This document shows positions 1 through 5,007 of a DNA stretch of 5,312 bases, piece by piece. Both the position numbers and the translations under genes were made by a program. The notes beneath the pieces were generated by a model. It saw only the letters and a program-made list of their open reading frames with translations. It was not told the origin of the DNA and searched no databases. How positions within the stretch are numbered: position 1 is the first letter of the stretch; every line of letters starts with the position of its first letter. This stretch comes from an uncultured bacterium (lineage in GTDB: Bacteria > Bacillota > Clostridia > Lachnospirales > Lachnospiraceae), in contig CAJMRM010000073.1 of the NCBI GenBank assembly GCA_905215775.1, positions 1 to 5,312 on the forward strand, written 5' to 3'.

Positions 1-54
1 GAAAAAATGAATTTCTGGCTAATTTATACTTGACTTTTCATAGCTGGTCTCCTT

Positions 55-83
55 AAAAAAGGGAACGGTCCTCCGCCGTCCCC
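55..83 (-). terminator. Intrinsic terminator closing the operon
   Basis: On the minus strand an 8-bp stem (arms at 76-83 and 61-68, one G-U wobble) with a 7-nt loop is followed at once by six U residues (55-60). It lies about 40 bp after the stop codon of the DUF5688 gene and no other gene starts before it, so it is the natural end of the Rad52-like/RadC-like/DUF5688 transcript. This is a clear Rho-independent terminator by structure. Confidence 0.85.
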
Positions 84-125
84 TCTCTGTCATCTGGCTT
101 CGCTCTGTTTCTTCCCAGCAGGCTG

Positions 126-1082
126 TCACACCTGGACCGTATCCATACCCGCCTGGTCCATAACCTCCTCCGGCTGTTCCACCGGTGGCATCTCTGAAAG
201 CAGCATGAGACGGTCTTCTTCCAGGCTGTAACCGTATGCCTGGAAGGACAGCCACTCCTCTCTGGCCACCTCCTTCCGGTTGACCTCAGAGATCATCCGG
301 CCAAACAGCTCCGGATCCTCCTCCCCTGTCCGTACAAAAATCATGGTTTCATGGACACTGGAGGGCAGCACGATCAGATCCCCGCCCAGCCTGGAGGCAG
401 CCCTTTTCAGTTCGCCCGGATACAGGATGCATCCGGCTCCCCAGGACCTTTCCCGGTTGGACAGTACATACATGAAACCGCCTCTGGCACTCCATGTACC
501 ACCGCCATCCTCCTCTTCCAGCATTCCCCCGCTCCCCCAGAGCACCGGCGGAAGCTCCCTTCTTGAATTGGCTAATGCCAACTTCCAGAGTTCTTCCGGC
601 GTGATCTTCCACTGGTCTGCCATCTCCCGGGTAACCATTGCTGTAAAGCTTCCCCCGTTTCCTTTTCCCAGACGGACGCAGAATACCACCGCCAGATCCA
701 GGATCCGTATATGGGGGACCTGTTTTAGCAGTTCCCGGTTCATGTCCGCATTCACAAGCCGGAACATCACCCTCTGCGCCGCTGACTCAAACTGTTCCAT
801 TATATGCACCTTCTCCATATCCAGGCCTTCTGCACCCTCTATGATCTTCCGGATCCTGCCAGTGATCTCCTCCATCGGGATCCCCTTCCGGTATGCATCA
901 TAAAACGGCTCCAGGTAAATGATCGGCGATACGATCCTTCCGTTACCGGCAGCGAATATCCCGCAGGCCTCGATCCCGTTATTTTTCAAACGCTTCCATG
1001 TCCTGAATTCCAGTCCCCCTTTTTCTTCCTTGTTCATGACTCCTGCAATCTGTTCTGCAAACGCTTTCATCCCTGTCATCAT
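126..1082 (-). CDS. DUF5688 family protein
   Basis: This is a 318-residue protein of unknown biochemical function that I recognise as DUF5688, a family common in Lachnospiraceae accessory regions. Features typical of it are an early YLEPFYDAYRKG stretch (residues 56-67), a central MYVLSNRER...GAGCILYPG block (204-223), the LIVLPSSVHETMIFV strand (236-250), and the C-terminal region EVNRKEV...FQAYGYSLEEDRL (266-292). There is no signal peptide or membrane segment, so it is probably cytoplasmic. The start is a tandem ATG-ATG behind GAGGAGGAGAA. The second ATG (1077-1079) has the more usual spacing of about 7 nt, so the protein may begin one residue later. It follows the RadC-like stop by 21 bp and is the last gene before the terminator, so it is probably co-transcribed with the two DNA-repair-like genes. 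No catalytic motif is visible, and family membership is the only functional clue. Confidence 0.85.
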   Translation of the reverse strand: MMTGMKAFAEQIAGVMNKEEKGGLEFRTWKRLKNNGIEACGIFAAGNGRIVSPIIYLEPFYDAYRKGIPMEEITGRIRKIIEGAEGLDMEKVHIMEQFESAAQRVMFRLVNADMNRELLKQVPHIRILDLAVVFCVRLGKGNGGSFTAMVTREMADQWKITPEELWKLALANSRRELPPVLWGSGGMLEEEDGGGTWSARGGFMYVLSNRERSWGAGCILYPGELKRAASRLGGDLIVLPSSVHETMIFVRTGEEDPELFGRMISEVNRKEVAREEWLSFQAYGYSLEEDRLMLLSEMPPVEQPEEVMDQAGMDTVQV

Positions 1083-1103
1083 TTCTCCTCCTCATAACTC
1101 TGT

Positions 1104-1631
1104 TTACGCGGCGGGGAAGCTGCCGTCCCCGCACAGCCTCCCATGGTCTCTGAAACTGTAATAAGCATTCCCTTCCCCGAGGATGATATGGTCCACCAGC
1201 TCCATCCCCAGAAGCTCTCCGGCACTCCGGATACGCCCTGTGAGCAGTTCATCCTCCCGGCTTGGCTCCGGATCTCCGGATGGGTGGTTATGGAAGCAGA
1301 TCACATACTCCGCGTTGCTTAGAAGCGCGTGTTTGAATATGCTCCTGATATCCACGCTGCATGAGCTGACTCCCCCGACTGCCGCGATCTCTACGGCCTG
1401 CGGTTCCAGCCTTCCGTTTAAAGAAAGGACCAGCATCATCTCCCGGTCCGACTTTTCACATAAGGGACGCACCAGCTCTGCCGCATCCTTCGGGTTCTGG
1501 AACCTCTTCATTCCATAAAGGGTCCTGCTTTCCCTGACCATCTCCAGGTGCACGATCCCCACCCTCTTCCTGGGGACCGGCAGCTTCATCATGTCCAGGA
1601 TCCGCTCTTCCTGTGTCCGTTTCTGCATCAT
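1104..1631 (-). CDS. RadC-like JAB/MPN domain protein
   Basis: This 175-residue protein carries the RadC-type JAB1/MPN metalloprotease-like fold. The zinc-binding JAMM signature is intact: a candidate glutamate at E81, then HNHPSGDPEPSRED at residues 114-127 with the two histidines and the aspartate, followed by the usual VDHIILGEG (146-154) and YYSFRDHG (157-164). The N-terminal helix-hairpin-helix region of full-length chromosomal RadC (about 220 residues) is missing, as in the short RadC-like proteins encoded by plasmids, phages and integrative elements. The biochemical role of this family is not settled; despite the name, a direct role in DNA repair is doubtful. The start is again ATG-ATG after a strong GAGGAGG, and the second ATG (1626-1628) has the better spacing. 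It lies 24 bp after the Rad52-like stop and 21 bp before the DUF5688 start, inside one operon. Confidence 0.93.
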   Translation of the reverse strand: MMQKRTQEERILDMMKLPVPRKRVGIVHLEMVRESRTLYGMKRFQNPKDAAELVRPLCEKSDREMMLVLSLNGRLEPQAVEIAAVGGVSSCSVDIRSIFKHALLSNAEYVICFHNHPSGDPEPSREDELLTGRIRSAGELLGMELVDHIILGEGNAYYSFRDHGRLCGDGSFPAA

Positions 1632-1655
1632 AGTACCTCCTCGTTTTCAGTTCTC

Positions 1656-2429
1656 CTAGGCAGCTGTCTGGGACGGGGTCCGTTTCAGCCCGTTCATGGC
1701 ATCCCGGTAATGCTCCGGCGTCATCTGGCTGATATCGGCCAGCCTGTAACGCTCCAGGACCCGCTCCAGGGGAACTCCGGTGCGTTCCAGCTCCTTCTGC
1801 ATATCCCGCTTCATCTTTGCTGTGAGCCGCTTCCTGGCCGCCTCTGCGGCGCTCTTTTCCGGTGTCCGGGACCCTTTCTCCTGTCCTGCGTCTTTCTCTC
1901 CAGACTGCGCCGGTTCCAGCATCTGTTTTACAAATACCGTATGGTTGGCTGCATTCCGGATCTCCAGTCCGCAGATCTCCCGGTTCCCGTCATATGAGAT
2001 GGACTCCACTGTAAACCGCTCTGGTGTGGTATACCGCTTCCCGTCGTGACGGATGCATACCCGGTCCGCCGGGAGCCAGATAAAGGGAGCCGAATACAGC
2101 TCCCTCCCGATCCCCCAGTTAAAACAGGCTCTTTTAAAGGAATCCGAAGCGGCTCCCTTTTCCTTTTCTGCAAAGCTTTCCGTCCCCACATCCTGTTTAC
2201 TGATCCACTGTTTCTTTTCTTCATCCCATACTTCTACCGTACAGTACAGCCTTCCTCCGATCTCCTGGTGGGTCCTGCGCCATCCGAATGGTGTGAATGT
2301 CTCATCCAGGATATTCTGTGCCGCTCTCGCATCCATAAACAAAAGCAGGCTTAATCCCTTTTCACTGATCGATCCGATCCGGCACTCGATCTCATCGGGC
2401 CGGAGCAGTCTGATCTTTTTCTGTTCCAT
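1656..2429 (-). CDS. Rad52/22-family single-strand annealing protein
   Basis: This 257-residue protein is probably a recombination mediator of the Rad52/Rad22 type, which anneals complementary single strands in phage and mobile-element recombination. The supporting region is the N-terminal two thirds: FTPFGW (45-50), a strand with YCTVEVWDEE (62-71), and the hallmark QDVGTES...KGAASDSFKRACFNWGIGRELY (79-112), which corresponds to the conserved core of Rad52 with its basic helix. Residues about 175-210 are polar and charged and look disordered. The tail (211-257) is a short helical segment that may bind a partner. The ATG is preceded by AGAGGA at good spacing. It follows the first cassette copy directly and has no obvious promoter of its own, so expression would need read-through past the cassette hairpins. 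Partners are the RadC-like and DUF5688 genes downstream. The family call is strong; the annealing activity is inferred from the family. Confidence 0.88.
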   Translation of the reverse strand: MEQKKIRLLRPDEIECRIGSISEKGLSLLLFMDARAAQNILDETFTPFGWRRTHQEIGGRLYCTVEVWDEEKKQWISKQDVGTESFAEKEKGAASDSFKRACFNWGIGRELYSAPFIWLPADRVCIRHDGKRYTTPERFTVESISYDGNREICGLEIRNAANHTVFVKQMLEPAQSGEKDAGQEKGSRTPEKSAAEAARKRLTAKMKRDMQKELERTGVPLERVLERYRLADISQMTPEHYRDAMNGLKRTPSQTAA

Positions 2430-2453
2430 GTGAATCCTCTCAGATTTAAAACT

Positions 2454-2489
2454 AAAAAGGGCCTGCCAGGGCAGCCGCCCCAGCAGACC
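2454..2489 (-). terminator. Second cassette hairpin, terminator-like (copy 1)
   Basis: A 13-bp GC-rich stem (arms 2477-2489 and 2460-2472, including three G-U wobbles) with a 4-nt loop is followed by C and five U residues (2454-2458). It starts 12 nt after the stop of the 10-codon frame and ends about 24 nt before the Rad52-like start codon. As drawn it would terminate transcription into the Rad52-like operon. Its position after a tiny translated frame is what an attenuator would look like, but a plain terminator is also possible. Confidence 0.75.
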
Positions 2490-2501
2490 ACAGGTTCCCT
2501 A

Positions 2502-2534
2502 TTACAGGAAAATGAAAATGTTGATCTCGATCAT
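2502..2534 (-). CDS. Putative 10-residue leader peptide (copy 1)
   Basis: The frame encodes MIEINIFIFL followed by TAA. It is preceded by AAAGGAGGTG (2542-2551), a near-perfect Shine-Dalgarno with 9 nt between GGAGG and ATG. The peptide is hydrophobic and isoleucine/phenylalanine rich, and too short for a known fold. The same frame, stop and ribosome binding site are conserved in the second cassette copy although the spacer between them has changed. Its stop lies 12 nt before a terminator-like stem, so a ribosome here could influence that hairpin. It could instead be a chance frame in a duplicated spacer. It is not a recognised family. Confidence 0.4.
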   Translation of the reverse strand: MIEINIFIFL

Positions 2535-2562
2535 TTAAGCCCACCTCCTTTCGTTTCCCCAT

Positions 2563-2593
2563 AAAAAGAAGGAGTACCCGCAATGGATACTCC
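2563..2593 (-). terminator. Intrinsic terminator after the HEPN gene (copy 1)
   Basis: The minus strand folds into a 9-bp stem (arms 2585-2593 and 2571-2579, one G-U pair) with a 5-nt loop, followed by UUCUUUUU (2563-2570). It starts 13 bp after the HEPN stop codon, so it would end the toxin-antitoxin transcript. It is the first element of the repeated cassette. Confidence 0.82.
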
Positions 2594-2606
2594 TCTCAGG
2601 ATCCTT

Positions 2607-3038
2607 TTATAATTCTTCTGCCTCTCTTTTTTCCGCAATGAATCTTTTGGCATAATCCAAAAGATTTTTCGCCGTCTCAATCTGTTTCTGTGTCCCATCT
2701 TTGGATGCTATATAAAATGGATCATAATCACTGGAATGACGAATTTCTTCTGCCTGCACGATCCTTCTTCCCATCGTTCTCGGGAATATTTCTGATGCCA
2801 CATAATTCTTGTTAAAATATGCCAGTGTATCTTTATGACGCTTAAACGCAACGCCTTCTGCTGAAAGTACCGCATCTATCGTGTGGTAAATTGAATAATA
2901 CGCCCTGTTATTCGCGCCTCTATATTGTCCTGATTCCCACAACAGATTTGCTGATGCCAGATCTTCTTCTGCAATCTGCAAACGGTGGAAGACCAGCTCC
3001 CATTTACCGCCAGTATCCAGTTCGTCAGGCAGCTTCAT
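2607..3038 (-). CDS. HEPN domain protein, probable toxin partner of MNT
   Basis: This 143-residue, mostly helical protein is of the HEPN type usually encoded beside minimal nucleotidyltransferases. Many HEPN proteins are RNases acting as toxins in such pairs. Visible family features are an early helix (LVFHRLQIAEEDLASANLL, 15-33), the core RAYYSIYH (45-52), an HKDTLAYFNK region (68-77) and RHSSDYD (100-106), then a final long helix. At the second site the residues are R-x3-D-Y rather than the canonical R-x4-6-H seen in HepT-type RNases, so nuclease activity should not be assumed. Its ATG overlaps the last 14 bp of the MNT gene in another frame, indicating translational coupling. The gene is AT-richer than the backbone genes around it. 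An intrinsic terminator follows 13 bp after the stop. An alternative role is a substrate-binding helper of the nucleotidyltransferase. Confidence 0.88.
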   Translation of the reverse strand: MKLPDELDTGGKWELVFHRLQIAEEDLASANLLWESGQYRGANNRAYYSIYHTIDAVLSAEGVAFKRHKDTLAYFNKNYVASEIFPRTMGRRIVQAEEIRHSSDYDPFYIASKDGTQKQIETAKNLLDYAKRFIAEKREAEEL

Positions 3039-3366
3039 ACAAAGACACCCCCTCTTCCTTTACATTCCTGTAAAATGGATACGCAGCACTCCATTTGAAG
3101 AAATTCTGTATATTCTTCACAACCGGCATCATCCAGACATCATGGCCAACGTTATACTCGAATCCCAGTTCAGAAAGTTCATCTGAAAATCGCCCAGCCT
3201 CCTCCTCATTCAGATCAACCAGGATCATAAGGTCCACATCTGAATCTTCTGTAAAATCACCCCGGGCATATGAGCCATATAAAATAACCTGTTTTAAGTG
3301 TGTTCCATATATCTTCTGTACTGAATCCACATACTGCAAAATCAGATTTTTCATTTCATCTGTCAT
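3025..3366 (-). CDS. Minimal nucleotidyltransferase (MNT), probable antitoxin
   Basis: This 113-residue protein has the polymerase-beta type nucleotidyltransferase fold. The signature GSYARGDFTEDSDVDLMIL (31-49) supplies G31-S32 and the metal-binding pair D43/D45; D76 in GHDVWMM is the likely third acidic residue. In studied MNT/HEPN (type VII) pairs the MNT protein silences the HEPN toxin by AMPylating it; that function is inferred here from family and pairing. The ATG has AAGGGGG about 8 nt upstream (3375-3381) and a good promoter just before it. The MNT gene comes first and overlaps the HEPN gene by 14 bp. In the well-studied Shewanella pair the HEPN gene is first, so the order is reversed here. 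The length is normal for the family and no key residue is missing. Confidence 0.92.
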   Translation of the reverse strand: MTDEMKNLILQYVDSVQKIYGTHLKQVILYGSYARGDFTEDSDVDLMILVDLNEEEAGRFSDELSELGFEYNVGHDVWMMPVVKNIQNFFKWSAAYPFYRNVKEEGVSLYEAA

Positions 3367-3390
3367 GGATACCGCCCCCTTACATTATAT

Positions 3391-3419
3391 ATTATATCCA
3401 ACTACCTGTTTTCCAGCAA
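3391..3419 (-). promoter_or_regulatory. Sigma-A-type promoter of the MNT/HEPN pair
   Basis: On the minus strand a perfect TATAAT -10 box (3391-3396) lies 17 bp after a TTGCTG -35-like element (3414-3419, three matches to consensus). A second TATAAT occurs at 3384-3389. The predicted start is a short distance before the MNT ribosome binding site. The promoter lies between the two repeat copies, so the toxin-antitoxin pair can be expressed independently of the backbone operon. Confidence 0.65.
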
Positions 3420-3489
3420 GCATTTTATTCTTCCCGTTACAGCAGATACACGCCTGGACAGCCTTGATCATTTCTCATGCCAGAAAACT

Positions 3490-3526
3490 AAAAATGGGTA
3501 TTCCAGGGCAGCCGCCCCAGCAGACC
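3490..3526 (-). terminator. Second cassette hairpin, altered arm (copy 2)
   Basis: This is the counterpart of the hairpin at 2460-2489. The ascending arm (3514-3526) and loop are identical to copy 1. The descending arm differs in its last bases but still pairs at 11 of 13 positions, including the outer three pairs. It is followed by CAUUUUU (3490-3496). It is weaker than copy 1 but still terminator-like, and it stands about 70 bp upstream of the MNT/HEPN promoter. Confidence 0.55.
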
Positions 3527-3538
3527 ACAGGTTCCCTA

Positions 3539-3571
3539 TTACAGGAAAATGAAAATGTTGATCTCGATCAT
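3539..3571 (-). CDS. Putative 10-residue leader peptide (copy 2)
   Basis: The frame is identical in nucleotide sequence to the one at 2502-2534 and also encodes MIEINIFIFL. Its Shine-Dalgarno (AAAGGAGGTG, 3579-3588) and the 9-nt spacing are kept although five of six spacer bases differ. The downstream hairpin follows 12 nt after the stop. There is no room for a promoter between the preceding terminator and this ribosome binding site, so any translation would depend on read-through from the gene before it. Function is unknown. Confidence 0.4.
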   Translation of the reverse strand: MIEINIFIFL

Positions 3572-3599
3572 TCCGTCTCACCTCCTTTCGTTTCCCCAT

Positions 3600-3630
3600 A
3601 AAAAGAAGGAGTACCCGCAATGGATACTCC
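3600..3630 (-). terminator. Intrinsic terminator after the small acidic gene (copy 2)
   Basis: This 9-bp stem with a 5-nt loop (3608-3630) and following U-rich tract is identical to that of copy 1. It begins about 24 bp after the stop of the small acidic gene and would end or attenuate transcription from the DUF932 promoter. Confidence 0.8.
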
Positions 3631-3654
3631 CTTTCTGGCTCACTCCATGATGGT

Positions 3655-3915
3655 TCACATATCCCCCATGATCCACCGGGTAATTGTGATTCCGTCCCGG
3701 ATCCCTCCGAGATAGATCTCCTTCTCATGCTCCGCCTGCTGTACGATCAGCCTGCCCAGATAGTCCTCTATCATGCGGCGCTGCTCCTCATCCAATTCTG
3801 ACAGTGCCTGTTCGGCAGTCACAGTCACTCCATCATCCATATCCTTCCTATTTTCATGCAGGATCATCTGGATTCTTTCACTGATGATCATATCCTCATA
3901 TTCTTTCTGGTCCAT
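3655..3915 (-). CDS. Small acidic helical hypothetical protein
   Basis: This 86-residue protein is not recognised with certainty. It is acidic and predicted mostly helical, with a long charged segment (TAEQALSELDEEQRRMIEDY, 33-52) and a C-terminal stretch IYLGGIRDGITITRWIMGDM (67-86) whose F/Y-x-G-x-x-x-G spacing resembles the ends of other small helical Firmicutes proteins of unknown function. It has no cysteine cluster, signal peptide or membrane helix. The ATG has AAAGGA six nt upstream. It lies 48 bp after the DUF932 stop with no terminator between, so the two are probably co-transcribed, and an intrinsic terminator follows. The good ribosome binding site and defined neighbours make it a likely real gene. 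The overlapping frame 3468-3728 is not preferred because it has no ribosome binding site and runs through the terminator. Confidence 0.75.
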   Translation of the reverse strand: MDQKEYEDMIISERIQMILHENRKDMDDGVTVTAEQALSELDEEQRRMIEDYLGRLIVQQAEHEKEIYLGGIRDGITITRWIMGDM

Positions 3916-3963
3916 CCTGTATCCTTTCCGGTATTTTTTCCTGTCGGTTCCATGCGGGATCCC

Positions 3964-4896
3964 CTATGCCGCCTTTACGAGTTCAAACGCTTTATCGATC
4001 ATGGTGTTTCCATCCACCGTCCTGCCAAACAGGCTTTCCCGGTAATTGGACCGCTCCCTTAATGGCCTGGCATGGGTGGCAAAATCACTGACGGCATTTA
4101 TAAACCGGTAGGCATTCTTTCCGACATGCTCAAGATCCGGCGCATCAAAATACCGGATCTTCATATCCTCTTTCATTTTCAGTATATTCTTCTCCTGGAT
4201 CTCGCTGATCCCTTCCTGCATCGGAAACAGAGCGTCGATATACTCCAGGGCCTGACGGTCTGAAATCTTCTGCTGGTTCAGCTTGTCAATGGTCTTTCCT
4301 AGTTCTGCCATGTAACGGTCTGCGTACAGAAGCGTGTTCCGGGCATCCTGGAGTTTTCCATGGATGTTCCCGGTATGGATGGTGGACCAGCTCCTTTTCG
4401 CCGTGGAAAGCGCCAGGTTCAGCGTATTCTGGCAGACCACACGGATCGGTGTCATGGCCGCCTTAATGGCCCCGGTGCCGTCATGGCTGTTCATAAATAC
4501 CAGATAGGGCGTGATCTCATCCCCGCTGATGATATATCGCTGCGGGAGCTTTGCCAGGATCCAGGTCCGGCGGCCGTTCTGCAGGCTCCCTGCCGTCTCA
4601 TAGGTAACGCCCTCGCCTAACAGTTCATCTGTAAAAGCGAAGGCGTCTTCATTCTGGACAACCCTATAACGGTCGGAGACAACTCCTAAAACCTGACTGT
4701 CTGTATCCCTTAAATTGGCTTTGAATCCAGGAATGGGGATTCCATCCTCCGTATTAAGTGGCTTCTGGATTACTTTCCAGTTCAACCCCGCAAGAGAAAG
4801 AGCCGCACTGGAAGTAGGTGCTTCCAGCACCTTTGTTCCAAGTCCGTGCCAGGGTGCTGTTCTCGTGTAAAACATGGTTTCTACGTTTGCTGCCAT
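3964..4896 (-). CDS. DUF932 phage/plasmid-like protein
   Basis: This 310-residue protein belongs to DUF932, the phage/plasmid-like family described by TIGR03299, found on many plasmids, phages and integrative elements and without a proven biochemical role. It shows the expected start with ETMFYTRTAPWHGLGTKV (6-23, PWHGLG at 15-20), then VVSDRYRVVQNEDAFAF (72-88), and the central NSHDGTGAIKAAMTPIRVVC (136-155) followed by QNTLNLAL. The second half is helical. The length is normal and the protein looks intact and cytoplasmic. AAGGAGG precedes the ATG at ideal distance. A promoter and an inverted repeat that overlaps the ribosome binding site lie directly upstream. The small acidic gene follows after 48 bp. 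Together with the Rad52-like and RadC-like genes this is a common mobile-element gene set, which suggests a role in DNA handling in the element, by association only. Confidence 0.92.
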   Translation of the reverse strand: MAANVETMFYTRTAPWHGLGTKVLEAPTSSAALSLAGLNWKVIQKPLNTEDGIPIPGFKANLRDTDSQVLGVVSDRYRVVQNEDAFAFTDELLGEGVTYETAGSLQNGRRTWILAKLPQRYIISGDEITPYLVFMNSHDGTGAIKAAMTPIRVVCQNTLNLALSTAKRSWSTIHTGNIHGKLQDARNTLLYADRYMAELGKTIDKLNQQKISDRQALEYIDALFPMQEGISEIQEKNILKMKEDMKIRYFDAPDLEHVGKNAYRFINAVSDFATHARPLRERSNYRESLFGRTVDGNTMIDKAFELVKAA

Positions 4897-4907
4897 AAAT
4901 ACTACCT

Positions 4908-4940
4908 CCTTGAAATTTGGATTCTATATTGGTTTCAAGG
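4908..4940 (-). promoter_or_regulatory. Leader inverted repeat overlapping the DUF932 ribosome binding site
   Basis: A perfect 8-bp inverted repeat has arms at 4933-4940 and 4908-4915 (CCTTGAAA and TTTCAAGG on the transcribed-sense strand) with a 17-nt loop. The second arm includes the first bases of the AAGGAGG Shine-Dalgarno, so folding of the mRNA would partly hide it. The first arm starts close to the predicted transcription start. It could be an RNA switch or a protein-binding operator; only the repeat itself is seen. Confidence 0.45.
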
Positions 4941-4946
4941 AAATAA

Positions 4947-4975
4947 TATATATCTGAAACTTTGCGCCTTTTCAA
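4947..4975 (-). promoter_or_regulatory. Candidate promoter of the DUF932 operon
   Basis: On the minus strand TTGAAA (4970-4975) is followed after 17 bp by TATATA (4947-4952), within a longer AT run that also offers TATATT slightly downstream. This places the start at about 4940, with a leader of roughly 45 nt. TGAAA/TTTCA half-sites recur around it (4955-4959, 4970-4974), which could be repressor contacts. Confidence 0.5.
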
Positions 4976-5007
4976 ACAGCACACCTTATATTATGGTTTT
5001 CTATATT

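Larger units (their letters stand above)
2466..2593 (-). repeat. 128-bp intergenic direct repeat, copy 1
   Basis: This stretch matches 3503-3630 in the same orientation at 123 of 128 positions with no gaps. The first 70 bp (2466-2535) and the last 52 bp (2542-2593) are identical, and all five mismatches fall in 2536-2541. Looser similarity continues to 2451. Read on the minus strand it holds a terminator, a Shine-Dalgarno sequence, a 10-codon reading frame and a terminator-like hairpin. It sits between the HEPN gene and the Rad52-like gene. There are no terminal inverted repeats or transposase, so it is not an ordinary insertion sequence. Confidence 0.95.
3503..3630 (-). repeat. 128-bp intergenic direct repeat, copy 2
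   Basis: This is the second copy of the cassette at 2466-2593, in the same orientation and 1037 bp away. The only differences within the 128 bp are five substitutions in the 6-bp block 3573-3578. It follows the small acidic gene and precedes the promoter of the MNT/HEPN pair, so the two copies bracket that pair exactly. Recombination between them would delete the toxin-antitoxin module and leave one copy joining the small acidic gene to the Rad52-like gene. Confidence 0.95.

Noticed and set aside
280..903. Long plus-strand open frame (207 codons) opposite the DUF5688 gene
   Set aside because: It lies wholly within a recognised family gene on the other strand, is low-complexity Ser/Pro rich as expected of an antisense shadow, and resembles no known protein family.
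2453..2563. Alternative frame starting MGKRKEV that reads through the cassette in both copies
   Set aside because: Its ATG directly follows the U tract of the terminator with no ribosome binding site, and its C-terminus differs between copies, whereas the 10-codon frame has an excellent site and an identical end.
3385..3471. 28-codon minus-strand frame with a Cys-x-Cys-Cys motif between cassette copy 2 and the MNT gene
   Set aside because: It has no convincing Shine-Dalgarno, and its 3' part overlaps the -35 and -10 boxes of the MNT/HEPN promoter, so it is more likely a chance frame.
2451..3630. Composite transposon or insertion-sequence interpretation of the direct repeats
   Set aside because: The repeats have no terminal inverted repeats, no transposase gene and no visible target-site duplication; they consist of terminators and a ribosome binding site.
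3468..3728. 86-codon minus-strand frame covering the end of the small acidic gene and cassette copy 2
   Set aside because: It has no ribosome binding site at its start, is encoded through the intrinsic terminator and Shine-Dalgarno, and overlaps a better supported gene in another frame.
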